Assembly (NCBI RefSeq): GCF_001467525.1
Contig: NZ_LNXS01000019.1
Location: 1-64,000, forward strand
Length of the DNA stretch: 64,000 nt
From: Legionella anisa
GTDB lineage: Bacteria; Pseudomonadota; Gammaproteobacteria; Legionellales; Legionellaceae
Reading direction: 5' to 3'
In this document: in pieces, positions 30,503-39,436 of the stretch
Layout: each line of letters starts with the position of its first letter
How positions within the stretch are numbered: position 1 is the stretch's first letter
Notes under the pieces: generated by a model
Databases searched by the model: none
Seen by the model: the letters and a program-made list of their open reading frames with translations, nothing else
What the model was told of the DNA's origin: nothing
Program-made: the position numbers and the translations under genes

Positions 30503-31072
30503 ATGGCAATAAAACTTATCATTGGTTTACGCAACCCAGGATCAGCATACGAGCACACTCGCCATAATGCCGGTGGATGGTTAATCTCTGCCCTAGCACA
30601 GCGACACAGTGTCTTTTTCAAGCTGGAAAAAAAAATGCAGGCCGAATTGGCTGAGTTGGAGTTAAATCAGCATGCAGCTCAATTAGTTTTGCCCACATCT
30701 TTTATGAATCATAGTGGTCAACCGACCCGGCTTATCAGCCAATTTTATCGAATTCAACCCCAAGAAATACTGGTTGTACATGATGAATTGGATTTACCCC
30801 CAGGACGCATTAAACTTAAAACAGGTGGAGGTCATGGCGGTCATAATGGATTAAGAGATATAATAGCCCAATTAGGTAGCACAGAGTTTCACCGCTTACG
30901 CATTGGAATTGGTCATCCTGGGCATAGAGATTTAGTCCATCAATTTGTGCTCGGAAGACCCTCGGCACAAGACAGGCAACTCATTTATGATGCAATTGAT
31001 AGAGGTATTGCAGCAATGCCTTTAGTCTTCTCGGGCGATTTAGCTAGGGCAATGAATCAATTGAACGTTTAG
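30503..31072 (+). CDS. pth: Peptidyl-tRNA hydrolase
   Basis: A 189-residue enzyme that frees tRNA from peptidyl-tRNA dropped by ribosomes. Family motifs are complete: IIGLRNPGSAYEHTRHNAG (with the catalytic His), SFMNHSGQ, HDELDLPPGRIKLK and GGHGGHNGLRDI. It sits 147 bases after rplY and 96 before ychF. Confidence 0.97.
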   Translation: MAIKLIIGLRNPGSAYEHTRHNAGGWLISALAQRHSVFFKLEKKMQAELAELELNQHAAQLVLPTSFMNHSGQPTRLISQFYRIQPQEILVVHDELDLPPGRIKLKTGGGHGGHNGLRDIIAQLGSTEFHRLRIGIGHPGHRDLVHQFVLGRPSAQDRQLIYDAIDRGIAAMPLVFSGDLARAMNQLNV

Positions 31073-31168
31073 GGACTGCTTACCCCAATGAAAAAATTCT
31101 CGTTGGATTTGCACGCAGTTGATGCGGGTAACAGTTAGTTTAGTTTTAACAATTTAGAGGTACTACAC

Positions 31169-32260
31169 ATGGGATTTAAATGCGGCATTGTGGGCTTGCC
31201 CAATGTTGGTAAATCAACTCTGTTCAATGCACTCACCAAAGCAGGTATTGAAGCAGCAAACTATCCTTTTTGCACCATTGAACCCAATGTAGGGATAGTT
31301 ACAGTTCCAGATCCTCGTCTCGATGCTTTGAGTGAGATAGTAAAACCACAACAAGTGCTCCCAGCCACCATGCAATTCGTTGATATTGCGGGTATTGTTA
31401 AAGGGGCATCCAAGGGTGAAGGTTTGGGTAACCAGTTTTTGGCCAATATTCGTGAAACCGATGCCATTGCTCATGTGGTACGTTGCTTTGAAAATACTGA
31501 TGTGGTTCACGTGGAGGGTCATGTCAAACCGCTAAGTGACATTGAAGTTATTAATACTGAGCTTGCTTTAGCTGATATGGAAACGCTTGAAAAAGCCATA
31601 CTAAAAACAGGAAAAAACACGCGTAGCGGTAATAAAGAAGCACTTTTTGAAATGAAGACCCTGGAAAAAATCAAGGCACATCTTGATGCAGGCCATCCTG
31701 TTCGCACACTTGAATTAAGCACAGAAGAAGAACCTATTGTACGCCGTCTTTTTTTACTCACTGCGAAACCGGTGCTTTATATTGCGAATGTCGATGATAA
31801 TGGTTATGAAAACAATCCATTACTTGATCAAGTGCGTCACTTGGCCATCCAAGAAAAAGCCAGTATCGTTGCTCTATGCGCGGCAACTGAAGCGGAGTTA
31901 GTTGAACTGGATGAAGCAGATCGCCAAGAATTCATGGAAGATTTAGGGCTAAGTGAACCCGGATTGCATCGAGTGATCCGTGCAGGTTATGAATTGTTGG
32001 GGTTACAAACTTATTTTACTGCTGGAGTAAAAGAAGTAAGAGCCTGGACCATTCCTAAAGGAGCTACTGCACCGCAAGCTGCAGGTGTCATTCACACAGA
32101 TTTTGAAAAGGGATTCATCCGCGCGGAAGTCATAGCCTATGATGCATTTATCACTTATAAAGGCGAGCAAGGAGCTAAAGAAGCCGGAAAATTGCGTCTG
32201 GAAGGTAAAGATTATGTCGTTTGCGATGGAGATGTAATGCATTTTCGATTTAATGTATAA
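31169..32260 (+). CDS. ychF: YchF/OLA1 family redox-regulated ATPase
   Basis: A 363-residue P-loop protein with G1 [16 protein letters not shown]3 [14 protein letters not shown], an NVDD in place of NKxD (typical of the ATP preference), and a C-terminal TGS domain. It associates with ribosomes and modulates stress responses. AGAGGT lies before the ATG. It closes the rplY-pth-ychF run. Confidence 0.97.
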   Translation: MGFKCGIVGLPNVGKSTLFNALTKAGIEAANYPFCTIEPNVGIVTVPDPRLDALSEIVKPQQVLPATMQFVDIAGIVKGASKGEGLGNQFLANIRETDAIAHVVRCFENTDVVHVEGHVKPLSDIEVINTELALADMETLEKAILKTGKNTRSGNKEALFEMKTLEKIKAHLDAGHPVRTLELSTEEEPIVRRLFLLTAKPVLYIANVDDNGYENNPLLDQVRHLAIQEKASIVALCAATEAELVELDEADRQEFMEDLGLSEPGLHRVIRAGYELLGLQTYFTAGVKEVRAWTIPKGATAPQAAGVIHTDFEKGFIRAEVIAYDAFITYKGEQGAKEAGKLRLEGKDYVVCDGDVMHFRFNV

Positions 32261-32264
32261 GCTA

Positions 32265-32395
32265 GGGGCTGCTCGATTAAGACAAAATAATGAGATTTTT
32301 AGAGCACCAAAACGCAGTATATACGAAGTATGTGAGCATCGCAGCACATAAAATCTCATCATTTTGACCAAGGGAGTAGAATTGTCAATAGACCC
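32265..32395. repeat. GGGTCTGTTT-type palindromic element, copy B
   Basis: It starts four bases after the ychF stop codon. An inner stem pairs CAAAATAATGAGATTTT with AAAATCTCATCATTTTG, around a loop containing GAGCATCGCAGCACATA. It ends AGACCCTAAAG like copy A. The outer left arm (GGGGCTGCTCGATT) has diverged. The inner stem sequence differs from copy A but still pairs. Confidence 0.75.
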
Positions 32396-32473
32396 TAAAG
32401 TTAAGCCTACTTTTACTTGACAATTGGCATGCCCAACCTTAGCATTTGTTGATTGAATCGTAGAGGAAAAACA

Positions 32474-33442
32474 ATGGCGATTGACAGTATACGCGCGCTA
32501 GTTAGTGACGATTTTAATGCAGTTAATACTTTAATTGTTAATAAAATTGAATCGCAAATTGGCTTAATTGATGACATGTCTCACCATATAATAGAAAGTG
32601 GCGGCAAAAGACTACGACCATTGTTGGTTCTTTTAACAAGTAATGCATGCGGTTATCAAGGTAATGAGCATATTACTCTGGCTACCATGGTGGAATTTTT
32701 TCATACAGCTACATTACTTCACGATGACGTCATTGATGAATCCACTTTAAGAAGAGGACGTCAAACAGCAAATGACATTTGGGGTAGCAAAGCAAGTATT
32801 CTAGTTGGTGATTATCTCTTTACCCAATCAATCGAGTTAATTGTTGATTCCGGTAATTCAGAGGTACTTAAGCTTTTTGCCAAAACAGCACTTGAAATCA
32901 GCTGTGGGGAAGTCAAACAACTATCGAATCGCCATAACCCTGCATTAACCTTTGATGAGTACTTTGATGTAATTCGTGCAAAAACAGCTCTTTTATTTGC
33001 AGCTGCTGCGTGTATAGGCCCAATGATTTGCAACTCCTCCAAGGAAATGCAAGACAGTCTCTATTCCTATGGCCTGCACCTAGGTAATGCATTCCAACTC
33101 ATAGACGATGCTTTAGACTATTGTTCTGATGCCAAAACTATTGGTAAAAATATAGGCGATGACTTAGCTGATGGAAAAGCTACATTACCTTTAATTTATG
33201 CATTACAACATGGCACTGAACTACAAAAGCAACAAATTATGGAAAGCCTTAAAAAAGGCAGTTTGGATTTTTTACCTGAGATCCTTGTATCTTTAGAAGA
33301 AACAAAAGCAATAGAATATACTAAAAACATAGCAGCACAAGAAATCGACAAAGCGTTGTCCTCTTTAACAATATTACCTGATTCAAAATATAAAGAAGCG
33401 CTTATCAATTTAGCTCAATTTGCTTTGCAAAGAAGCTATTAA
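32474..33442 (+). CDS. ispB: Polyprenyl (octaprenyl) diphosphate synthase
   Basis: A 322-residue trans-prenyltransferase making the ubiquinone side chain. Both Asp-rich motifs are present (LLHDDVIDES and QLIDDALDY), with the GGKRLRP start motif and GDDLADGKATLPL. The start is ATG 32474 after AGAGGAAAA. Chain length cannot be read with certainty; the size and the usual position near rplU/rpmA-obgE genes favour IspB. Confidence 0.92.
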   Translation: MAIDSIRALVSDDFNAVNTLIVNKIESQIGLIDDMSHHIIESGGKRLRPLLVLLTSNACGYQGNEHITLATMVEFFHTATLLHDDVIDESTLRRGRQTANDIWGSKASILVGDYLFTQSIELIVDSGNSEVLKLFAKTALEISCGEVKQLSNRHNPALTFDEYFDVIRAKTALLFAAAACIGPMICNSSKEMQDSLYSYGLHLGNAFQLIDDALDYCSDAKTIGKNIGDDLADGKATLPLIYALQHGTELQKQQIMESLKKGSLDFLPEILVSLEETKAIEYTKNIAAQEIDKALSSLTILPDSKYKEALINLAQFALQRSY

Positions 33443-33507
33443 TTTTTTCGCTTTAAGTAGCCTTGGTAGAGTACAGCAAACTCTCACATTAAACTTAGTA
33501 CACAACA

Positions 33508-33584
33508 CGGAGTGTAGCTCAGCCTGGTAGAGCACTGCCTTCGGGAGGCAGGGGTCGCAAGTTCGATTCTTGTCACTCCGACCA
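33508..33584 (+). tRNA. tRNA-Pro (anticodon CGG)
   Basis: A 77-nt cloverleaf: acceptor CGGAGTG pairs with CACTCCG (33574-33580), D arm TAGCTCAGCCTGGTAGAGC, anticodon stem CTGCC/GGCAG with loop TTCGGGA (anticodon CGG), T arm GTTCGATTC, and an encoded 3' CCA. It reads proline codon CCG. Confidence 0.97.
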
Positions 33585-33972
33585 ATAACAGCAAGGGGCT
33601 CTGAAGCTTCACAAATTTTAAAAAACTTTATAGAGTGCATATAGAGCGCAAATTTAATGTGTTTTGGTGATTGAAAAGGAATTGGTAGGCAACAATATTA
33701 ATTCCCATAATACTAACCTGCCCTTAATAATATATTTTAGAGATTGCATCTTATAAAACGATGCACATACTATCATTTGTTTATTCAGGAAATATTACGT
33801 ATGTAGGGATGACTCAGACGAGTCCACGCAAGATAAGAAATAAATCATTATGTTGTTTTTCATTTGATTCCTTTACAGTTTTGAAAAATTTCTTTACGAT
33901 TAACAAAATAATAGCTTATTTTTATAAGCTTTTGCGATGAAATCCAGTTACCGACTTAAAAAGGAGTTTTCA
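33585..33972. other. Intergenic region after tRNA-Pro
   Basis: Nearly 390 AT-rich bases. No ORF, repeat copy or duplicated tRNA 3' end (attachment-site signature) was seen. The last part contains the AAGGAG site of the carbonic anhydrase gene. Confidence 0.5.
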
Positions 33973-35025
33973 ATGTTAATCAGACTAATGCTTGGAGTAC
34001 GTCAATTTCAAAATGATTCCTTTAAACAAATGCAGGAAATTTTCAAAGAATTAAGTATCGGTCAAAAGCCTGAAATTTTATTTATTACCTGCTCCGATTC
34101 GCGCTTAATGCCAAATCTTTTAACACAAACAAAACCGGGAGAGTTATTTACTATTCGCAATGTAGGCAATATTATTCCCCCCTCACCTATTCCCTCCAGC
34201 GAAGGAGCAGGACTCGTATTCGCCCTAAATGAACTTGATAGTATAAAAGACATCATTATCTGTGGTCACTCACACTGTGGTGCTATGAAGGGATTATTAA
34301 CGCCTAACTTAAAAGAACGCCTTCCAGAAGTAGCCTCATGGCTTACTCATTCTCATTCTGTCTTAAAACAAATGAATGACGCAAACATGCTTGATGATCG
34401 CGACTTTACCTTAAAAGTAAATCATGCCACCAAACTAAACATTTTGCTCCAGATAGAGCATTTAAAATCTTATCCTCTCATTGCCGAAAAACTGGCACGC
34501 AAAGAGTTAAATATCCATGGTTGGTTTTATGAGCTTGAAACTGGTGAAGTACTTATCTACGAACCTCAATATAAAAAATTTATTCCTATGGAAAAATCTT
34601 TTGCACTAGCTGTTACGGCGCGTAAAGAACAAGTTATTGAACAAGTAGCAATGAATTTCTTAAAACCATTCACTCATCCCCAAACAGTAAAAGAATATAG
34701 AAAGCTAATCCAGCTGTTTTCACTCCTTGAAAACAATTTACTCCCTATCTGGGAGGTAATAAAAATTGAAGTACGGCAAAAACTATGGGTCGAATTAGCT
34801 GGTTTATATTCCAGCATAGACGATGGTCAGTTTAATAATTTAATGAAAACAGGATATGAACTAAAACTGAATAATCTAAAAGATTTCCAAAAAAATATTA
34901 TGGAGTCTCAAGGATATCAACAGTATATGAGGCAGATGATGCGCTATTCTCTCTTCTCTTCCCCACTACCACCTATAACTATGACTGAATCTTTAGACTA
35001 TGAACCACTAAGCATTGTTCATTAG
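33973..35025 (+). CDS. Beta-class carbonic anhydrase with an extra C-terminal domain
   Basis: 350 residues. Residues 1-205 are a beta-carbonic anhydrase, which hydrates CO2 to bicarbonate: zinc ligands Cys40, His99 and Cys102, with the CSDSR Asp42/Arg44 dyad. Residues about 210-350 form a helical extension I do not recognise (RKLIQLFSLLENNLLPIWEV and onward); ordinary beta enzymes are near 200-220 residues. AAGGAG precedes the ATG at 33973; a longer frame starts at 33937. There is no signal peptide, so it is cytoplasmic. Confidence 0.88.
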   Translation: MLIRLMLGVRQFQNDSFKQMQEIFKELSIGQKPEILFITCSDSRLMPNLLTQTKPGELFTIRNVGNIIPPSPIPSSEGAGLVFALNELDSIKDIIICGHSHCGAMKGLLTPNLKERLPEVASWLTHSHSVLKQMNDANMLDDRDFTLKVNHATKLNILLQIEHLKSYPLIAEKLARKELNIHGWFYELETGEVLIYEPQYKKFIPMEKSFALAVTARKEQVIEQVAMNFLKPFTHPQTVKEYRKLIQLFSLLENNLLPIWEVIKIEVRQKLWVELAGLYSSIDDGQFNNLMKTGYELKLNNLKDFQKNIMESQGYQQYMRQMMRYSLFSSPLPPITMTESLDYEPLSIVH

Positions 35026-35034
35026 AGGTATAAA

Positions 35035-35136
35035 GTGGCAGAAATGAAGCGTCTGTTAGACAAAGAGGAAGTAGTGGATTTAGATTTTTTGAAAAATAGC
35101 GACGATTTGTATTGCACTGTGACTTTACAGCAATAA
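35035..35136 (+). CDS. Possible small ORF (33 residues)
   Basis: GTG start 9 bases after the carbonic anhydrase stop, with AGAGG just upstream, giving a short acidic peptide (MAEMKRLLDKEEVV...). No family is recognised. It may be a genuine small protein or a gene remnant. Confidence 0.3.
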   Translation: MAEMKRLLDKEEVVDLDFLKNSDDLYCTVTLQQ

Positions 35137-35432
35137 GCGTGGATTGATTATTTTCCCCAATTAACCTATCGATTTTATTGCGACTGCTAGTTAACCTTGC
35201 TGCCCCCAAGTGGAGCATGCTTACTAAATGACACCAACAAAAGACTTACCAATGGTCATTGAAAAATCACAAAGTGAGATTAGCAAATCATTGCATCGGT
35301 GCAATCATCAAACTTACCTAAGGGAACAAAACCCTTTGTCATTGGGTGTATTAACCTGGCCCCTTGGATTCCGAGGGCATTGGTCGAGCATAAAAATCAC
35401 CGCCTCCAATTTAAAGTGACTTATCTTTGGCA
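35137..35432. other. Intergenic region without recognised genes
   Basis: About 300 bases between the small ORF and the palindrome at 35433. The frames are short and show no family I know; it may be decayed accessory DNA at the edge of the resistance block. Confidence 0.4.
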
Positions 35433-35551
35433 AAAGCACATAGGGGTCAGGTCTTGCCTTTTGCCTTTTTTATAAAGCACATAGGGGTCAGGTCTTGCCT
35501 TTTGCCTTTTTTATATAAATAGGCAAAAGGCAAGACCTGACCCCTGAGGTG
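35433..35551. repeat. GGGGTCAGGTCTTGCC long palindrome, copy 1 (with tandem arm)
   Basis: The arm AGGGGTCAGGTCTTGCCTTT continues with TGCCT and pairs over about 25 bp with its complement ending at 35545, around an AT-rich loop. The left arm is present twice in tandem with a 41-base period (units from 35433 and 35474). Near-identical palindromes occur at 40703 and 41669. The sequence type resembles REP elements associated with Y1 (RAYT) transposases; no transposase is present here. Confidence 0.9.
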
Positions 35552-35658
35552 CTTCTGTATTTGATTTTCAGGATAATCAGACTTAGTGATTAAGGCGTCT
35601 GATAGCTTTTCTAATCACTTCAGGCCCCATCTTTCTAATCAGCAGCTTTTATTAGCAA

Positions 35659-36462
35659 TTATTTTTCCAACTCATTAATCAAGTAAAACAATTTAATGAG
35701 TGCGTCATTTTTTGCTCTAAGACTGGCAAAGCTGACTTTTTCTTTGCTATCCGTGACATGGCTGACAAAACTAATTGCACGACCATTCTTTTCAATCCAG
35801 CCTAGAAACCATCCGTGTTGCAAGGGTAGTTTTTGACTTTTATCTGTTGTTAATTGTAAACCGGTTCCTGTTTTTCCATACAGTTTCCAACCGCCAGCTA
35901 ATTCTTGGATGTAGAGAATGTCCTTGGTCATGTTTAAAGCCTTTTGACGTACAGGGAGTTTCTTATCGATTATTTTTTGTAAGAACTGAATTTGTTCCAC
36001 TGGTGAGATAGCAAGAGAACTTGAAAGCCATGCATGAGTTAAGCCATTATTTTGACCTTTATCGCCTGATACATCTTGATTACCATAATGAAATGCATCA
36101 ACATAATTTTTAAATCGCTTCATCCCTAATTGTTTGGTCAATACTTGGGAATACCAAACGCAAGAATCTCTTAGCCAGGTGCGAGGGGTATGAGAATGGC
36201 TGCATACATTGACGGTAGAGCGCTCATATTCTTTTTTGTATGGCCATTCAGGATGCTTCTCATCTTTTAGTATTCCTGAATCAAAGCCCATAAGGCTTAA
36301 TGCAATTTTAAAAGTCGAAGCTGGCGCATAGCGCTGATTGCAACCACCACCTTCATGTTTTAATACAGTTTCATTTTCTTTTGCCAAAAAACATCTATCT
36401 TGAGCATAAGTTGTGGTACAAAATAATAGTCCCGTAAATAAAAATACAATTATTTTCTTCAT
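35659..36462 (-). CDS. Class D (OXA-type) beta-lactamase
   Basis: A 267-residue periplasmic serine beta-lactamase. It has a signal peptide (1-20), STFK at 49-52 with the nucleophile Ser49 and carboxylatable Lys52, SCV at 100-102, YGN at 126-128, Trp145 and KTG at 197-199. All class D landmarks are intact. It resembles the OXA-29 group known from Legionella (family knowledge, not searched). ATG 36462 is chosen; the frame opens at TTG 36474. It lies 72 bases after the sensor gene and probably shares its transcript. Confidence 0.93.
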   Translation of the reverse strand: MKKIIVFLFTGLLFCTTTYAQDRCFLAKENETVLKHEGGGCNQRYAPASTFKIALSLMGFDSGILKDEKHPEWPYKKEYERSTVNVCSHSHTPRTWLRDSCVWYSQVLTKQLGMKRFKNYVDAFHYGNQDVSGDKGQNNGLTHAWLSSSLAISPVEQIQFLQKIIDKKLPVRQKALNMTKDILYIQELAGGWKLYGKTGTGLQLTTDKSQKLPLQHGWFLGWIEKNGRAISFVSHVTDSKEKVSFASLRAKNDALIKLFYLINELEK

Positions 36463-36533
36463 AATAAATTCCAATATTTCATTTCATAGTGGTATAAGTG
36501 CAAAAGATGCCCTACCTATAATTTACTGAGTGA

Positions 36534-38444
36534 TTATTCAGACCATTTCATCGCAACATTACGGAATACAGGCGCAGCCAACTCTCCACCGGAAGTCAAA
36601 GTCTTGCCATTTTTGCTTAAATGGCCGTCTTCAATTACGACCACCATGGCGTAGCGTGGCGCATTAATCGGTGCATACCCAGCAAACAAGGCGAGACGTT
36701 TACCCTGAGCAAAATTAATATTTTCTGCAACTGTTCCTGTTTTACCGGCTATGCGAACACCAGGAGTCGCAGCAAGTGCTCCAGTGCCATTTGTAATGAC
36801 ATTCTCAAGAATATGATTTATTGAGCGTGTTGTTGTTGCTGAAATAATAGGAGCTTCCCCTTCTTTGAATGAGCGCCCTTTGTTAGCAAGAATGGCATAG
36901 GATCTTGTTAATGAATCAATCGTGACCGGTATGTTCTCACCAAGTGAAGCCATAGCAAGTTGTAAGTCATCACTTTGATTTGCTTGCCACCAGGTGTTCA
37001 TGTCAAAACCAAATTCAGTGAGTTTTTTGCGGATTACTGGTGCTCCGGCTTCCAGGGATACCTTAATAAGGCAGACATTAATCGACTTGGCAATAGCCTC
37101 TTCCAAAGAAGCATCACCTACATTGGGACTGTAGTTAGTAAATGATTTTCCTTTTATGAAATAAGGTGAATGGCAATCATAACTCTTTGTTTCAGAGCTG
37201 CTCCCAGAATCAATCGCTGCAGCTGCGATGAAAGGTTTTATCGTAGATCCAGGTGAAAAAATACGGGACTTCCAACTGTTGTGATTTTTACTCTTACCCG
37301 CCTCAGCAAATGCAATGAGATTACCTGTGGCAGGATCGACGATTGCAATAACACCTGATTTTGCATGATATTGTTTCACCGCAGTTTTAATTTCCTGTTC
37401 TGCAATGCTTTGCATTTTAGAATCTAAATGGGATGTATCGATTTCTCTTGCTTTAGAACTACTCAATGAACCTACTGCTGAATAGGCAACACATATTGGG
37501 GCCAAAACAGAAAACCCCGCAAAAACCATCCCTAGCAATAAGGATTTAGATGGTTTAACTGGATAAGCTGATAACATTGAAATTCTCCTAATAATAAAAG
37601 TACAGTCTTTGTTGTTTTTGCCAAAAGCCATACCTACCGTGCATGCAATTTCTCGGTTAGATGACAAAGTACATTGAGATACTGTCTGTACTACATCAAA
37701 CAGACAGTGGCCGTAGTCATGTGTCGAAATTTTTGTCTGGCCTACCAATACTTCATCACATGAAAATTCTTGTAATTCGCTTAAAATACGGCTCCATCGA
37801 CTAACACCTGGATTGCCAAAGAAAAGGATACGTAAAACCTCAATAAAATAGGCCCATAGACAATCACCATTACGATGGTGTTGGCCTTCATGAGCAATCG
37901 CAATGTTCACATTCTTGGAGGAAGAAAGTAAGGATACTGGCAATACGATATAAGCTTTGTTAAATAAAACTACTGAGAAAGGAATATGGCAGCGGTGAGA
38001 TACTTTAATAACCAGTTTGCCGGAAGTTCTGTAAGGAGTTGCTTCAGCCAGCGTGGCGTTTAAGCGCCCCAAAGCCAATACTACTTTATAACCTCGGAAC
38101 AAGATGAGCAAACAAAACACGATATAAAAAAGTTGAAAATAACTCGTATTGCCTATTGAAAAAGTGCTTTCTGATTCAAAGGCTTCTTGCGAAGGTTTAG
38201 CCTTTAAGATGGGTTGGTTGACATACTCTTGCAAGACATCAATAGATTCATAGTGATGACGCTCAGGTTTTTGTGTGGTGCTTACACAATGAACTACTAA
38301 TGGAGAAACTACACAACTGACCAATAAAAGGCGGGCTAACTTAAGTTTAAACGAGGGTTGATTTGCAAGCCAACGACCTCCAATCATCCATGAGCTTACT
38401 AAAAGTAAGCAATGAATGCTCAATAAAATTTCCAGGAATAACAT
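36534..38444 (-). CDS. BlaR1-like M56 metallopeptidase fused to an FtsI-like transpeptidase domain
   Basis: 636 residues. The N-terminal half is an M56 (BlaR1/MecR1) membrane protease: several hydrophobic segments, zinc motif HEGQH at 185-189 and the downstream ELQEFSCDE Glu. After a further membrane segment (about 305-325) comes a periplasmic penicillin-binding transpeptidase domain with STIK at 400-403, SIN at 454-456 and KTGT at 568-571. It looks like class B PBP/FtsI rather than the OXA-like sensor of Staphylococcus BlaR1. Expected role: bind beta-lactam outside, then cleave BlaI inside. It starts two bases after blaI ends. Confidence 0.88.
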   Translation of the reverse strand: MLFLEILLSIHCLLLVSSWMIGGRWLANQPSFKLKLARLLLVSCVVSPLVVHCVSTTQKPERHHYESIDVLQEYVNQPILKAKPSQEAFESESTFSIGNTSYFQLFYIVFCLLILFRGYKVVLALGRLNATLAEATPYRTSGKLVIKVSHRCHIPFSVVLFNKAYIVLPVSLLSSSKNVNIAIAHEGQHHRNGDCLWAYFIEVLRILFFGNPGVSRWSRILSELQEFSCDEVLVGQTKISTHDYGHCLFDVVQTVSQCTLSSNREIACTVGMAFGKNNKDCTFIIRRISMLSAYPVKPSKSLLLGMVFAGFSVLAPICVAYSAVGSLSSSKAREIDTSHLDSKMQSIAEQEIKTAVKQYHAKSGVIAIVDPATGNLIAFAEAGKSKNHNSWKSRIFSPGSTIKPFIAAAAIDSGSSSETKSYDCHSPYFIKGKSFTNYSPNVGDASLEEAIAKSINVCLIKVSLEAGAPVIRKKLTEFGFDMNTWWQANQSDDLQLAMASLGENIPVTIDSLTRSYAILANKGRSFKEGEAPIISATTTRSINHILENVITNGTGALAATPGVRIAGKTGTVAENINFAQGKRLALFAGYAPINAPRYAMVVVIEDGHLSKNGKTLTSGGELAAPVFRNVAMKWSE

Positions 38445-38446
38445 GA

Positions 38447-38869
38447 CTAGTCCTCTATTTGTTGTTCGGAAGTTACCAATTGTTTCAGCGCTTTCTCAAT
38501 TGCCTGAATGTCGTCATGTTGTAGCTTTTTTGCCGTCAAAAGTCTTTGCACAAGTGCACTTGGTTCCCCATCAAAAACGTTCGCTACCATCTGATCAATA
38601 CATGTACTTTCATACTCAGCCTTTGTAACAACAGGGAGAAAAACATGAGCATAAGAGTTTTTTTGGCATCCCAGAAATCCCTTTTGCTCAAGCACTTTTA
38701 CTACGGTTGCTACAGTGGTGTAAGCCAAAGGTCTTTCCTTGGGCAAATGTGAAACAATATCTTTAATCGTTACTTTATTAAGGCTCCAAATAATATTCAT
38801 TAATTCAAGTTCTACCTCTGTAAGGAGGCGATCGTGAGCAAAAGTGTTTGACCCTCTTTTCATTGACAT
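38447..38869 (-). CDS. blaI: BlaI/MecI family transcriptional repressor
   Basis: 140 residues with the winged-helix domain at about 15-85 (LLTEVELELMNIIWSLNKVTIKDIV; AYTTVATVVKVLEQKGFL) and a helical dimerisation tail. BlaI dimers bind TACTA-type dyads and are cleaved when the sensor is triggered. GGAG lies five bases before the ATG. It is the first gene of blaI-sensor-OXA, with two palindromes at 38891-38930 just upstream, so autorepression is expected. Confidence 0.93.
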   Translation of the reverse strand: MSMKRGSNTFAHDRLLTEVELELMNIIWSLNKVTIKDIVSHLPKERPLAYTTVATVVKVLEQKGFLGCQKNSYAHVFLPVVTKAEYESTCIDQMVANVFDGEPSALVQRLLTAKKLQHDDIQAIEKALKQLVTSEQQIED

Positions 38870-38890
38870 TTTCTCCAGAAACCAAATTAG

Positions 38891-38908
38891 CTACTATATC
38901 TTTAGTAG
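38891..38908. promoter_or_regulatory. BlaI operator-like palindrome 1
   Basis: CTACTA, six bases, TAGTAG: a perfect dyad carrying the TACTA core known for BlaI/MecI operators. It lies 22 bases upstream of the blaI start codon and contains a -10-like TATAGT on the minus strand. Confidence 0.75.
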
Positions 38909-38910
38909 AC

Positions 38911-38930
38911 TCTACTATAAAAATAGTAGA
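38911..38930. promoter_or_regulatory. BlaI operator-like palindrome 2
   Basis: TCTACTAT-AAAA-ATAGTAGA, a perfect 20-bp dyad. Its centre is 21 bases from that of palindrome 1, about two helical turns, so two repressor dimers could sit on the same face of the promoter. Confidence 0.78.
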
Positions 38931-39228
38931 CTTGAAATAGCTCAGAAGAAAAAAATAATTTTAAAAACTTTATAGGGTTAAAAATACTTATGAATGCTGC
39001 TAACAAATAATGGTACATAGCAAGGCTTTTGCTGATGAATTTGATCTGCTTATGAAGAGTGTTTGGAGTAAACAAAAAACAATAAAAAAATACTGCACGA
39101 AGCTCCATCGAAGATTGAATACATTACTCCAACTCCGATGTAAATTTTTAAAACAGATTGGTAATGTGGATTAGTTCCCTATAATTTATCCTCATTACTT
39201 TAATAAAGTCAAAGCCAAAACTTATCAT

Positions 39229-39257
39229 TTGTAATTAACCATAGAAATTACTATAAT
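39229..39257 (+). promoter_or_regulatory. Promoter for the structured RNA / GFA gene leader
   Basis: -35 TTGTAA (39229-39234), a 17-bp spacer and a perfect -10 TATAAT (39252-39257). Transcription would begin near 39264, just before the three stems described next. Confidence 0.6.
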
Positions 39258-39264
39258 TCAATTG

Positions 39265-39396
39265 TTCCTGCTCTGCTTTAGCATCAGACATTCGAGACTA
39301 CACAAAGGCTCGCCCAGTGTAGCTGGCACAACAATAATGGAGACGACAATCCTTGTTGATGCCACATTCAAGGCTTCCTCGGAAGCCTTTGTCATT
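39265..39396 (+). ncRNA. Candidate structured sRNA or riboswitch-like leader
   Basis: Three consecutive helices follow the promoter. P1 is CTACAC/GTGTAG (39298-39303 with 39317-39322) enclosing a small GGC/GCC stem. P2 is TGGCA+CAACAA pairing with TTGTTG+TGCCA (39324-39334 with 39353-39364, one bulged A). P3 is a terminator hairpin at 39370-39389. The 3' end is 40 bases before the GFA-family start codon, so it could be a free sRNA or an attenuator leader. I do not recognise the family. Confidence 0.55.
39370..39396 (+). terminator. Intrinsic terminator hairpin ahead of the GFA gene
   Basis: AAGGCTTCC, two loop bases, GGAAGCCTT (39370-39389), followed by the imperfect T tract TGTCATTT. No protein gene on this strand ends upstream, so it serves the RNA starting near 39265. 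Confidence 0.65.
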
Positions 39397-39436
39397 TATT
39401 ACCCCAAAACATTCGTGGTGAAAGGATAAATCAACA

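Noticed and set aside
33410..33640. Minus-strand ORF containing the stretch SDKNRTCDPCLPKAVL
   Set aside because: It is the reverse translation of tRNA-Pro and its flanks, a common annotation artefact.
35228..35419. Plus-strand ORF of 63 codons between the carbonic anhydrase and the first palindrome
   Set aside because: No ribosome binding site, no domain and no coding-like pattern; treated as non-coding.
35433..35551. Tandem direct repeat as a CRISPR array
   Set aside because: Only two units with a 41-base period, no spacers of regular length and no cas genes; it is a duplicated arm of a palindrome.
36463..36533. Separate BlaI operator in front of the OXA gene
   Set aside because: No TACTA/TAGTA dyad could be found in this gap; the gene is more likely read from the blaI promoter.
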